Positions 17,716-28,761 of a stretch of DNA of 64,000 nucleotides are shown here, piece after piece. This DNA is from Anadara kagoshimensis (lineage: Eukaryota > Mollusca > Bivalvia > Arcoida > Arcidae). The stretch covers positions 15,886,928 to 15,950,927 of the forward strand of contig CM037867.1 in the NCBI GenBank assembly GCA_021292105.1, written 5' to 3'. The position numbers and the translations under genes were made by a program. Each line of letters opens with the position of its first letter. The stretch's first letter is position 1. The notes below the pieces were generated by a model. It ran no database searches. It saw only the letters and a program-made list of their open reading frames with translations, and was not told the DNA's origin.

Positions 17716-18110
17716 AATAAAAAAAATAAAATAATAAAAACTATGTAAATATTTTAAAAATAAATAGTTGATTTTTATTTATTTATTTATTTTTTTTTTA
17801 AATTGAACGGACGTGTCTGTTTTCATGGTTTGACAATAGGTTCGCTGCTGTACCACGTGATCAACACCCCTTACCGGTTTTTGTGGGTCATTTTTGGATA
17901 ACATTTACAAATTCCCGTTTTTTCGCTACATGAATTTATACATTTTTTCCCGTCGTCGTCATGTTATACTTAAAAAAAATTGGCAAAAATGAAAAACAAA
18001 AATAAATTAATACATGTACAGACAATTTTCAAATGATTATTTCATTTTTCGAGATACAAAAACGGCACCGAGAGAGAGTTGATGGTTTTCACCATGTACT
18101 TTAGTTTTCT
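17716..18110. other. 3' flank of thioesterase, no gene seen
   Basis: Poly-A-rich 3' UTR-like sequence with several AATAAA, then a TTTA microsatellite (about 17770-17800). Nothing else was recognised. Confidence 0.5.
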
Positions 18111-18114
18111 CCTT

Positions 18115-18850
18115 CATGAGAGAAATAAAAATCACCGCTACTATTTACCTGCCAAACCCAGCTCTGTACAAGGAAACAGTTCCCGATGATATCCTCTCAT
18201 TGCATCACACTTGGACAGATGCTTGTGTTAGAAAGAGCCTTTCATGTGTATTTTTGTTTCCTCCAAATAAAAATCACCGCTCTTACCTACCCACCAGAAC
18301 CAGCTCTGTATAAGCATACAACTCCCGATGACATCCTGTCGTTGCCTAGGTTTGTATCACACTTTAATAAATACCAAGTATAATAAAGTTTGTCATTTCA
18401 CTTGTCGAAGTTCTTGGGTTTCCTCTGCGTACTGTAGTTTCCTCTGTTAGAAAAATAAAAATTGTCACCCATTATCTACTCACAAGTCCCCAGCTCTGTT
18501 TATGGAAACAGCTCCCGACGACATCCTCTAATTGCATCACACTTGAACAGATACTTGTGTGAGAAAGTTTGTCAGTTGTCTTTTCAAAGGTTAGCTTTCT
18601 ATGTGTATTAAAGTTTCCTTCATCAAAGGGAAAGCAATAAAAATCTCCGCCCCCATTCAACACCCGACCGACGACATCCTCTCATTGCCTACATTTGCAT
18701 CACACCTGGATAGATACTTTAAAATGCGAAAAAGTTTGTCAGTTCGCTTGTCGAGTATCGGTGTTTTTCTCTGTGAACATGTACGGCCGTTTCCTCCAGT
18801 ATCGATATATATTGTGATGCCATGGAGGAAAAGATTAACATCAGAAAGGT
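18115..18850. repeat. tandem repeat, 145-185-bp unit, about 4 copies
   Basis: AATAAAAATCACCGC or variants recur at 18122, 18266, 18451 and 18636. Each is followed by CCCAGCTCTGT, a GATGATATCCTCTCATTG block and GTTTGTCAGTT. The words match the SINE-like fragment at 15880-16145, so the array may be amplified SINE tail sequence (inference). Confidence 0.7.
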
Positions 18851-19009
18851 AACTTAAGGGTTTTCAACAGGATTGTTACCAGAAATTCTGCATGCTGCTG
18901 GACTTTCCAGAGAAAGACAGATTTATTTAAATACTCAAGTCGGACCCTATGTACGACGAGCTTTTCGGGAAATTACATGTCCAGCTGTAATAAAATAATG
19001 GACATTATT

Positions 19010-19151
19010 GGTTACACAGTCTGTTGGTGACCTAATATGGTTTATACAGGGTCAGTAAATTCCATATCGGGCGAGGGCGAAGCCCGAGCCCATATATAGA
19101 ATTTACTGACCCTGTATAAACCATATTAGGTCACCAACAGACTGTGTAACA
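19010..19151. repeat. 142-bp palindrome (foldback element)
   Basis: The left arm begins GTTACACAGTCTGTTGGTGA and the right arm ends TCACCAACAGACTGTGTAAC. The centre is CGGGC-GAGGGCGAA-GCCCG. The arms are about 62 bases with only a few differences near the tip. Half-copies of the arm occur at 19280-19360, 19680-19760 and about 52070-52130. Confidence 0.9.
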
Positions 19152-19837
19152 ATTATATCCTACCGATCACCCTGAAGACCCACGGTGGATACCTTTAAAC
19201 AAACATACAGTACATGGATACGGAGACTGGAGAGAAGTTCAGAATGAGACACTGCTGTATGTTTTAGCAACTTATAGCTCCAAACAAACCCTTTATATAT
19301 CATATTATGTCACTAAAACACTGTGTAACTATTATATCATACCGATCACATTAATAAATCATTTACAAAACCAATTTAAATGTATCCACACAGCGACATG
19401 TGAATGGTGACTGAGTTAGAAATACCATCGTTTGACATTCTGTCTGACAAAATATTGAAAATAATAATGAATTTGACTTACTAGCAACTTCCGTCAAAAA
19501 ATCAATTGCACTTTTATATTTGGACATTAAATATTTTGTTTCAATATCACAACACCTTTACTAGTGTCTGTATTTGCCGTAAATACTTGTGATAAATATG
19601 ACGTGTTTACTACGAGGCGGGCGCCATTGACGTTGGTCAGGGGAAATAACTCTCATACTGACTAGATATGAACAGACCTGACCCGATATGGATTATATTA
19701 GGTCACCACGTGACCAGCATCGTCGAATGAAATTCACAGAAACTAGTGAGAGGTAGGATATTAATGGTTGCAGAACTGAATATGACGTCCTCTTTTGTGT
19801 GTTACGTCATAGACGTTATTGTACCGTAGAAAATTTC
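19152..19837. other. degenerate palindrome halves, no gene
   Basis: 19280-19360 repeats the right arm and 3' flank of the palindrome (ACTGTGTAACTATTATATC, ATACCGATCAC). 19680-19730 carries another arm piece (ATATTAGGTCACCACGTG). No coding signal. Confidence 0.6.
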
Positions 19838-20170
19838 AAAGAGTTGAGTTGAGTAATGGTGTTTAACGTCCCTGTCAAAAATATTTCTCTTATATCGAGA
19901 CGTCGCCAGCTATAGGCGAAGGTGCAGAAATTTTGCCTGTGCGTTGCGCTGATGGCATTATACAGCAGGGTTCTTAAGCATGTAAAGCCAACCGTGACAC
20001 GGGACCTCGTTTATTTTAAGTTCCCACTTTCATTTCGTAATGCCGAGTGCTTGGCGAAAGAACAGTCACTACCCACTTTCAAGTCTTAGGTCAGACCCGG
20101 CCGGGGATCGAACCCACGACCTTCCACTTACGGAGCGAGCACTCTACCAATTGAGCTACCGCAGTGGTTA
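19838..20170 (-). repeat. tRNA-SINE S, nearly full copy
   Basis: The minus-strand head CCACTGCGGTAGCTCAATTG has box A (TAGCTCAATTGG) and box B (GGTTCGATCCC), then the conserved body and the tail GACGTTAAACACCATTACTC. It is RNA polymerase III-type and non-coding. There are eleven relatives in the window. Confidence 0.9.
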
Positions 20171-20344
20171 TTGGCATAACTTTGGAATTAATTAAGATAC
20201 AATCATAATTTTTGCACCATTGAAATTGTCAATTGTTCAATATTTCAAAAATATCAAAAACTGACAATCGAAAATTTTGTCATTAAACCCGGTTTTCCTT
20301 GAGAACGGCTCATACAAAACAACACAAGACAAGAACAGCAATGT

Positions 20345-21783
20345 TTAGCTCACCTTAGCCAAAGGCTCAGATGAGCTATTGCAATCTATCACCGTCCGTC
20401 GTTCGTCGTTCGTCGTTCGTCGTGCGTCGTGCGTCGTGTGTAAACTTTACATTTTAATCTTCTCTTTCAAAACTACTGGGCCAAATTTGATGAAACTTGG
20501 CGATTATCATGCCTGGGTAACAGCTTTTCAAAATTGTGTTCGGGGTTTGGCCACGCCCAACAAGATGGCCACCGTTACTAAAACAGCAAAAAGACAAAAC
20601 AATCTTCTTCTCTGAAACCAAAAGGTGCAGGCAAATTTTGAATTGATATTTAGATTCAGCATACCTGGGAACATTAAAATTGTGTTTTTAATGAAAATTG
20701 AACGAAAAATAGGTTACGCGTTTTTTGCGTAAAATTATGTAATTTTGAAAATGAGACATTTATTGTTATAACTCAATAACAGCTGAAGATAATTTTATGG
20801 AGTTTGCCATTTTCTTCCAAAAGATGTCAAGGTCAAAGGTCAAGGTCATGTCCCTGTTTTTGACCTTTGATAAAAATGCAATTTTTTAAACATTTTAGAT
20901 GATAATGGCATGGTATTTTCAGTTAATTGTAGGTATTGACATGACGATCATTTTGATACACAGATCAAGGTCATAAGTTCAAAGGTCAAGGTCAAGGATG
21001 CACAACTATTACCATTATAGTTGATTATCTGCAAAACTGTTAACTTTTTGTATAGGCATACATATTAGAATATTGTAGGTAATGACACAATGATAATTTT
21101 GATATATAGATAAAGGTCATGGGTTCAAAGGTCAAGGTCACAGATGCCAAAGAATACCGAAATGGTTAATTATCTAGAAAACTATTAACTTTTTGTATAT
21201 ACATGTATATTAGAATATTGTAGGAATTGATTTACCGATCACTTTGATATATAGATTAAGGTCATGGGTTCAAAGGCCAAGGTCACAGATGCAAATCAAT
21301 ACCAAAATGGTTAATTATCTCGAAAACTATTAACTTTTTTGTATAGATATGTATATTAGAAGTTGTAGGTTTTGATTTAACGATCATTTTGATATATAGA
21401 TTAATGCCATGGGTTTAAAGGTCAAGGTTACAGATGGGAAAGGATACTGAAATGGTTAATTATCTAAAAAACTATTAACTTTTTGTATAGGCATGTATAT
21501 TCGAATATTGTAGGTAATGGCCTAGATGAAGGTCATAGTTTTATACTTTTGTTTTTACTTTTTTAGCTGTTATAAATAATGTATTGTAGCTAGACTATAT
21601 ATATATTATATGTAGCTTTCTCGGGACAAGGTATGATTAATTTGCAAAAATCTTTGCATTTAATTCTGCCTTACTGCTGAAAATAAGGAATTCTCTTTAA
21701 TAAATGTTATTGACCATTGAACCTCTGCATAAGATATGTACTTAGCCTCAGGTGAGCGTTAAGGCCCATGGGCCTCTTGTTTA
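20345..21783 (+). mobile_element. tandem-core element H1, copy 1
   Basis: The ends are GCTCACCTTAGCC... and AAGGCCCATGGGCCTCTTGT. Inside are a GTCGTTC run (20395-20440), a segment CTGGGCCAAATTTGATGAAAC, and about five units of roughly 145 bases. Each unit contains GGTTCAAAGGTCAAGGTCA, TTAATTATCT and AACTTTTTGTATA. A reverse copy fills 57975-59995. The layout resembles the bivalve 'pearl'/Helitron-like non-autonomous elements (family knowledge; assignment inferred). Confidence 0.75.
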
Positions 21784-22164
21784 TAATGTTAAATATTTAA
21801 TAAATGTTTCTCTCTGTAGGTTGTGTTTCGTTATCGGGTTCTATGTGTTACAATTATGCATCTTGAAGCATAAAGATCACTTTCGTAGTGGAACTCTTTC
21901 CACTTCAATCTTCAACGAATGCAGCTCCCCTGATCACTCTGTATGGGAGTTTTATATCGCATAACAAAGTTTTGACGGAGACGTGGATGGTATGTTGGTA
22001 CCAACAATATATATGTTGGTCAAAGTTACGTTGACACAAATTCTATTATCTCAAGGTTTTCGATAGTATAAAACACTAAGTCTTTTAGCTACTACACAAG
22101 CTTTACTAGTTTAAACCTTCAATACATTTTTGTTTTATCATGACGTTACTAGTTTAAGTCCAAT
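21784..22164. other. no gene seen
   Basis: AT-rich sequence between element H1 and the PIF1 composite element. No match recognised. Confidence 0.4.
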
Positions 22165-22683
22165 ACACAGGCGCTTGGGGTCAGGTATTTTTTTTTCCAA
22201 TTTATTATTTTATCGACCAAGCAATGATATATTTTGCTATTTTATCATATCTGACAATGTTCTGAACTAAATGCACCAGAAATAAACCGATTTTATTACA
22301 CTTTAAAATTTTCTTGATTTTCTCTATATAAAAAAGAACAAGGCATGCAACTCAAAATTTGCTATAAATAGACTCACGAGGTTCCCCCTTTGTTTCTTCG
22401 TTTTTAAGCGCTATTTAATTGCCGTTGGTGCATGGTTAAATCTAAATCGATATTATCTTTAGGATTTCCATTTCAATAACGCATCAAATTAACTTTTCCT
22501 GGCGAAAACAACAAAATTTTAATTCAAGCGACGAAACCACTGAGCGATCACGGAAGTGAAGAATCTGCTTGTTTCTGTTAGAGTTTCTCTCTACAGAAAG
22601 GCATACCAAACCTATATCCGAGGTGTTCCGATAATCATGCGATAAACGGTAACTTCCGAGGACTCTCACTTTTGACATTGCGT
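22165..22683 (+). repeat. left terminal inverted repeat of composite element
   Basis: About 520 bases. Ends inside with AGTCTCTCACTTTTGACATTGCG-like sequence that is mirrored from 24200 (CGCAATGTCAAAAGTGAGAG). The paired minus- and plus-strand open frames in the two arms are the same repeat read in opposite directions. Confidence 0.85.
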
Positions 22684-22699
22684 AATAAAATGGACCAGG

Positions 22700-23360
22700 A
22701 CCATATTGTTCGCCCAAAATCTAATATTGAATGACCATAATTTATGTTTAACTGGCCAAGCAGGGACAGGAAAATCCTTTGTCATAAAGGAAACGGTAAA
22801 ATCACTGAGACATAATGGTGTTAAAGCAGCTCTTACTTGTTCTACTGGTATAGGCACTAGGTGTGTATGGTAATGAAAAAGCCTCAACCCTGCATAAATG
22901 GGCGGGGATACAGGACGGTCGTTTTGATAATGAAAAGCATTGAATTTAAGCATAAATGATGAAAAATACGAATCAATAAAAAAATGATATTAAAACAACA
23001 CAGTATCTTTTTGTTGACGAGGTGTCAATGATAAGTCAAAAAATTCTGTCACAAGTGGAGTTTATTTGTCGAAATGTGAGAAATACTGGATTGTATTTTG
23101 GTGGACTTGTTGGCATTCTGTCCGATGACTTTTGGCAATTACCCTACAGTATGCGGCAATGAACTGTATGGTGATTTTGGTCACCATTGCTTTACTGTCA
23201 AATGGTTTAATAATGTTTTTCCACACAGAGTGAATCATAGTTGAGTATTATTCACCGTCAAACTGATCAAATGTTGATTACTGCAGTAAATGAGTTGGAA
23301 AATGGAAAACCATCAGATTTATCTATTGCTTTTATACAATCTTCAATACAATTATTTTTT
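22700..23360 (+). pseudogene. PIF1-like helicase remnant
   Basis: The Walker A block LTGQAGTGKSFVIKETVKSL is at about 22747-22806, followed by LTCSTGIGTR. Then come a STLHKWAGIQDGRFDNEK block (22870-22930), a Walker B block LFVDEVSMISQKIL with DDFWQLP downstream (about 23008-23150), and HRQTDQMLITAVNELENGKP near 23250-23310. This order is that of PIF1/RRM3-family DNA helicases. The blocks fall in more than one frame and are broken by several stops, so it is a relic. It is the cargo of the surrounding inverted-repeat element. Confidence 0.85.
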
Positions 23361-23904
23361 AATTTAAGCTTTACATTTTGACACAGTTTAATATCTTACA
23401 TATAATCTACTTGGTACTGTGGCAAATGTGAATAAATTTCCACTTGTCACTGGACTGTTTTAACCTGGGCAGGGCCAGTGGCCAAGTACTTTAATTTGTC
23501 TGAGTCCTATAGTGGTCTTTATATATTGGTTTATTAGCTATTTGAAATGGATTAGTATGTTTGTTTTTGTTTATTAGCTATTTGTAATAGCTAAACATAG
23601 CCTTAAATCACATTAGACAGGTGGATTATATACCAGGTCAGACAGTCATTGGTTCTTAAAATAACTTAACAGAACATGGCACAAAATTCTTTGAATTTGA
23701 ATTCCTTTGAAAGACTAAAATTTAAATTCTTTTGAAAGACTATAGTGTTTACAATCTCGTGGCCTGGAGAAAAAGGGGTGGGGATACACACCTTTTTTGC
23801 AAAATTTCATCCAGCAAGAAATGGTATTTCATATTTTTTTGTATTTAAATTTTAGTCCCTTTTCAAATTTGCTACTAAGGACCTGATCCCTTGAATGGAG
23901 ATGA

Positions 23905-24045
23905 AATTCTCAATGTGCCACAGTTCATCTGGTCAGATATGAAATTCTCAATGTGCCACAGTTCATCTGGTCAGATATAAAGTTCTTAATGTGCCACAGT
24001 TCATCTGGTCAGATATGAAGTTCTCAATGTTCTACAGTCAGGAGT
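23905..24045. repeat. 38-bp tandem repeat, about 3.5 copies
   Basis: AATGTGCCACAGTTCATCTG followed by GTCAGATATGAAATTCTC is repeated three times almost exactly, then partly. It lies inside the PIF1 element. Confidence 0.9.
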
Positions 24046-24199
24046 CATTTAAAGACGTTTATTGTTTATAATGTTACATTTTTCAGAACATTAATAGATT
24101 TAAACTTACCACGAAACCAAATTCTGTTTGATATCTATATTTTTGGCTGCAAATTTGTTACCCCGTTTCAGTCGTATTTAGCGGTTTTGTATTTAGCGC

Positions 24200-24681
24200 C
24201 GCAATGTCAAAAGTGAGAGTCCTCGGAAGTTACCGTTTATCGCATGATTATCGGAACACCTCGGATATAGGTTTGGTATGCCTTTCTGTAGAGAGAAACT
24301 CTAACAGAATCAAGCAGATTCTTCACTTCCGTGATCGCTCAGTGGTTTCGTCGCTTGAATTAAAATTTTGTTGTTTTCGCCAGGAAAAGTTAATTTGATG
24401 CGTTATTGAAATGGAAATCCTAAAGATAATATCGATTTAGATTTAACCATGCACCAACGGCAATTAAATAGCGCTTAAAAACGAAGAAACAAAGGGGGAA
24501 CCTCGTGAGTCTATTTATAGCAAATTTTGAGTTGCATGCCTTGTTCTTTTTTATATAGAGAAAATCAAGAAAATTTTAAAGTGTAATAAAATCGGTTTAT
24601 TTCTGGTGCATTTAGTTCAGAACATTGTCAGATATGATAAAATAGCAAAATATATCATTGCTTGGTCGATAAAATAATAAA
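24200..24681 (-). repeat. right inverted-repeat arm of composite element
   Basis: The reverse complement of 22196-22683 over its length. It stops at ATAAAATAATAAA, where element b begins; the remaining terminal bases resume after element b at 26636. Confidence 0.85.
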
Positions 24682-26635
24682 CATAGGCAACTATTATGTA
24701 CATTGTCGTACTTCACCTGTGTAACGATCTACAGCTCGGTGTCTTACGATCGGTACATAGAAATATAGAACAGGTGTACAGTTTTTGTTTCGTTAAAAAG
24801 AAACCAAAAACGATACAAAAAATGACCACATCTATTTGAGTTCCTCATTAAATTCCGGTTATTTCAGTATTTTTTGTAAAATTTTAGGACGTCGGGAAAT
24901 TACTTCCATTTTAAGTTAAAAATATAGCAGTTATTTCGGCACTATCTCTTAATATTCTTGTTTAATTTTTGAAAAATGTGGCGAAAGACCTTTAGTTATA
25001 GGCTGTTTTTTTACGCTAATTTGATTTTTTTCAAAAATGACCACATCTAAAGTGTTAGAGCACACTTTGATAAAGGTAAAAACATAAAAATCAAATGTTG
25101 GTTTTGACGGCAAATTACTTCCAATTTTATTTAAAAATAGGGGAATTTGTGAATATCTAGTGAAGAAATATCCAATATGGCCGACACCGCACCAAATATA
25201 AAAGTTTTATTTTCCCCGGTACAAGTTACACCGACTTCCCGTAAGTAAAAAACGGTAAATAAATAAATAAGAATAATAATAATAACCAAACAAAAGGTGA
25301 TATACTTCTCGACCTTTGAATATACTATTAAAAGTTTTGAAAAATTAAAAATTAAAGACAGATTTGTCAGTCAGCTTCATAAATGTTCTGGATTTTTTTT
25401 CAAATAAATATAACGAGAAAAGTGAGGAGAATAAAAGTGGAATAATCTCTTAAGACAATAAAAATAATTATAAATTATTAATTTAGTCAAATAAGAAAAA
25501 AGTATATATTTTAATAATTTTAAAATTTCAAAATTAATTTCATTAGGCCAGTAAGTCGGTCCATCAGTAGTATATCCATCCAAATTAATCTTATTAATTT
25601 GTTGGATTTATCTTATTAATTTGGTCAAATATATCTTTTCAAAATTACAGAAATAACATTTACCGGGTATCATAGAGACTTCATATCTAATGATTTATAC
25701 ACACACGTGTCAATCATTTTTTGCAAATTGGACGGTAAGTTCTTTTGATTACAGGTGATAAAGGTCTACTAATAAACAGGATGTTTATTGATAATCTTTA
25801 AATTACTGGTATGTGAGATCCCACTTTTAGCAATATTAATTTATTGTGAATTTAACGTAATCAGAAACTACCTATTGAAGTTTGCCGTGGGAAGATTATA
25901 CCAGACAACCAAGACATCATGGATTATGTGAACTTTGTAAAAGTGATTTTACACATATTATTTGTTTTTTATTGCAATATGAGAAATTTTCTGATGCAAA
26001 AAATGTATTCTATTGATATAAATAATACATTCTTTTTTTTTCTAATAATTGGCCAAAATATTATTCAAAATTTTATTTATTTATTTATTTATTTATTTAT
26101 TTTGCATTTACCAATTAAATATTTGTTTAATGAATTTGAAAAGATAGTTAAACATTAGCATTGGGATGGATGGGTGCAGTGTATCATGAATAATCACACT
26201 TATTAAAATGTGTATTAGCATTTTTACTTATATTTGTATTGCGCAAACATATTATAGTATTTTTATGCAATTTGATTCATGACTGGATCAAGTTACTGTT
26301 TTTGTGTAAATTAAAAGGATAAACGTTTAATATATATCCCATTTTTTTTTGCCTAACAAACAGTATATCTTCTACTTCTAAATAACCATCTACTTTTTCT
26401 TTCTCTCGACTTGTAAATTTTCCTCTTCATGTAAACATTTAAATTAATATACTGTTTTGCTTGGAATATCTCTTAGAATCATTTTACCGTCACCAGTCCA
26501 TTATAATCTCATAATGACCATGTCACGTTGTCAGTTACCCAGTGGTCAGTTATCGATAGCTCTTGGTAACGAGGTTTGTGAAATTTACCTGGAAGAGTTA
26601 TTCCGCCTAATCATTATACAATATTTTTGCAGTCG
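24682..26635 (-). mobile_element. element b, copy 2 (nested insertion)
   Basis: An inverted copy of 2277-4185 across about 1.95 kb, with small indels. Comparison with the uninterrupted left arm (CCAATTTATTATT) places the insertion between CCAA and TTTATT with no target-site duplication. It contains a TTTA microsatellite (about 26075-26101). Confidence 0.85.
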
Positions 26636-26739
26636 TTGGAAAAAAAAATACCTGACCCCAAGCACCTGTGGTCCAATAACTTCTTTGGCGTCTAAAGCAA
26701 ACGGGTGCTTGTGTGTTATTATTAGTTTGTTTTGTTTGA

Positions 26740-26865
26740 CAATGAGTTGATTTGAGTAATGATGTTTAAAGTCCCAGTCAAAAATATTTCACTTATATCG
26801 AGACGTCGCCAGCAATAGGCGTAGGTGTAGAAATTTCGCTTGTGCGTTCTCGACAATGGGGGTTT
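26740..26865 (-). repeat. tRNA-SINE S, tail-side fragment
   Basis: Only the 3' half of the SINE is present (GATGTTTAAAGTCCCAGTC, TATATCGAGACGTCGCCAGC). Homology ends near 26850. Confidence 0.75.
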
Positions 26866-27224
26866 TAATGACAGTTCATTAGTTTTATTTACATTCTGCA
26901 AAAAAAAATCTTATTTTGTTTTTTTATGTAAAACATTGTTGTTTACGACATCCAGTCGCAGAAACATCTAGTAAATGGCGCCAAACATATGCATAGTTCT
27001 AACATGACCCGCGTTTTCCTTCATTTGAAACATGAAGGAAGATAGCCAGCTGTAGTATCTATGGCTGTTCCAGTTTAATGACGTACTCCCTTACTCACTT
27101 ATGGCGCCAAGCTGTGTCTAGAGAACAATAGTTGTAACGTTTTGTTTTCATTCATAAAATCGTTTATTTTAATTGGGGTAATTGGAGTAGAATTGTTAAA
27201 TGAACCTTTCTTTTTGCCACAACA
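26866..27224. other. no gene; repeat shared with 31460-31570
   Basis: 27040-27110 (ATGGCTGTTCCAGTTTAATG, ACGTACTCCCTTACT) resembles 31525-31565 beyond the LTR element. Otherwise AT-rich without recognisable content. Confidence 0.45.
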
Positions 27225-27271
27225 GTGGCATCCTAGGCTATCAGTGGATGCATATCTTGGGCTGGAACCAA
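27225..27271 (+). repeat. 47-base duplicate of an integrase segment
   Basis: Identical at every base to 29394-29440 (begins GTGGCATCCTAGGCTATCAG). It lies at the outer edge of the LTR element's leader region and marks an internal rearrangement. Confidence 0.9.
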
Positions 27272-28146
27272 TTTACCAATACTATTACCAATTAAAATAG
27301 ATTTGGCATGACCTGTGTGTTTAATATGTACTGGACGCTCTATGAATTTTCTTAACCTCAATTCAGTCATACTACATTGCAATGCGCCAACATATATACA
27401 ATATACAATTAAAATTCACAAAATACAAACATCAAATGAACACAAAACAATTAATGTCATTTATGTGTACTATTGTATGTCAAAAGGTTCCAAGTCAATG
27501 TCAAGTGTTAGAGACAAAACAGAGTGAAGGTACCATGCACAACAGTGATATTAACTTTTTAAACAAAGTAAAAGTGTCATGCACACTAGGAAACCAGGAT
27601 GTTTTACACTATACCTGTCTGAGTAACCCCTTACCTTCTTAACAATATAAACAATATATGTTTACATTAAACACAAAAATAGCACACAATTACAATATTT
27701 AAAAAAAAAAAATTTACAAAATAATAACTGCAAAAGAAAATACAATTATAAACAAATCAAAATAATATATCACTCAGTATCACACATGTTACAAATATTA
27801 TACAAAACTGTCACAAATGAAAATATATTTTTAAAAAATGTTACTCTGTTGATATCTACAGTCATTGCATTAAACAATCCATCGCTGATCACTAAATGTC
27901 CGCCGAGACGTCTAAACAATCGAAATTAAATCCAATATTAGGCCTATATACACTGATTCGAAATCAACATGCACACTGTATATCCGGAAATGTTGAGCCG
28001 GTTCACGCATGCGTCGAAGAATCAAAATTCTAGAAATTGACCTCCAGAGTTGATTTTCCTTGTCGACACTTATATACACATCATATTCCCGGGAATTCTA
28101 TTATTCCTGAATACTGGCATTATTAAAGAAAACGTTGGGCGCCATT
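27272..28146 (-). other. LTR element leader with primer-binding site
   Basis: Reading the minus strand out of the LTR end GGTTACA, after two bases comes TGGCGCCCAACGTTTTC (28144 down to 28128), the usual tRNA-Lys-type primer-binding site of gypsy elements. The rest is AT-rich and non-coding as far as I can see. Confidence 0.75.
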
Positions 28147-28761
28147 TGTAACCGGGGTTTCATAAGATTTGTAAATAAATCACAATCCAGATATACAAAC
28201 ATTTATTTTATTCATGGAATGTTTATAACAATGATCATGGTTCGATGTGGATCCGTTGTCCATATAATATACAGAAGTAAAATGCCTACAAATATACAAA
28301 ATATACGAAACTTACTGAACGGATCGTACTGGATTAGGAAAACATAACATCATTTAATTTTAAAAATAGAAAGTAATACATATCACATTAATGATTTAGA
28401 AATATAATTACACATACCAGTAATTGTAGAAAAAGTAAATTCTACTCAGGACAGGCTATATAATATAAATATGTATCGAATATTTATGCCTCCGCTTGTG
28501 TCCAGCAGTGCAACCAAAGTGGCGGTAAAACTAATTAATATGATTATTATTCATTTAGTGACCATCATGCAATGTCGGTAATGTCCGTAACCAGTCCCGA
28601 TGTCCAGTATAAAGTCTAAAATTAGTAACAAAACACATACACGTGACAGCACATATACAAACCCAAGTGGACATAACACTGACAATACAAACACTGACAT
28701 AATATTTACAGTATAAACAACACAAACACAACAGCTAGCGCATTTTGTGACCTGGGTTACA
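28147..28761 (-). repeat. LTR, minus orientation
   Basis: 615 bases. On the minus strand it starts TGTAACCCAGGTCACAAAAT and ends ACCCCGGTTACA (TG...CA). It is the inverted counterpart of 30553-31153. Confidence 0.9.

Larger units (their letters stand above)
22165..26668. mobile_element. composite DNA element with PIF1 helicase remnant and nested element b
   Basis: The outer ends GGCGCTTGGGGTCAGGTATT and AATACCTGACCCCAAGCACC are inverted repeats. The left end continues as an arm to 22683. The same arm returns inverted at 24200-24681, which would make a terminal inverted repeat of about 520 bases. The right terminal repeat is split by element b (24682-26635). Between the arms lies a decayed PIF1-type helicase. 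The whole is broken in many places. The superfamily is not certain: PIF1 domains occur in Helitrons, but those lack long TIRs. Confidence 0.75.

Noticed and set aside
23905-24045. Possible CRISPR-like array
   Set aside because: The repeats are head-to-tail with no unique spacers, and the genome is eukaryotic. The same applies to the 25- and 27-base arrays.
22484-24398. Identical small proteins on the minus strand (22484-22717) and plus strand (24204-24398)
   Set aside because: They lie in the inverted-repeat arms of the composite element and are the same repeat read twice. No domain and no start context.
25919-26158. Hydrophobic 79-codon frame
   Set aside because: It lies within element b copy 2 and is AT-driven. 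The matching region of copy 1 is not open.
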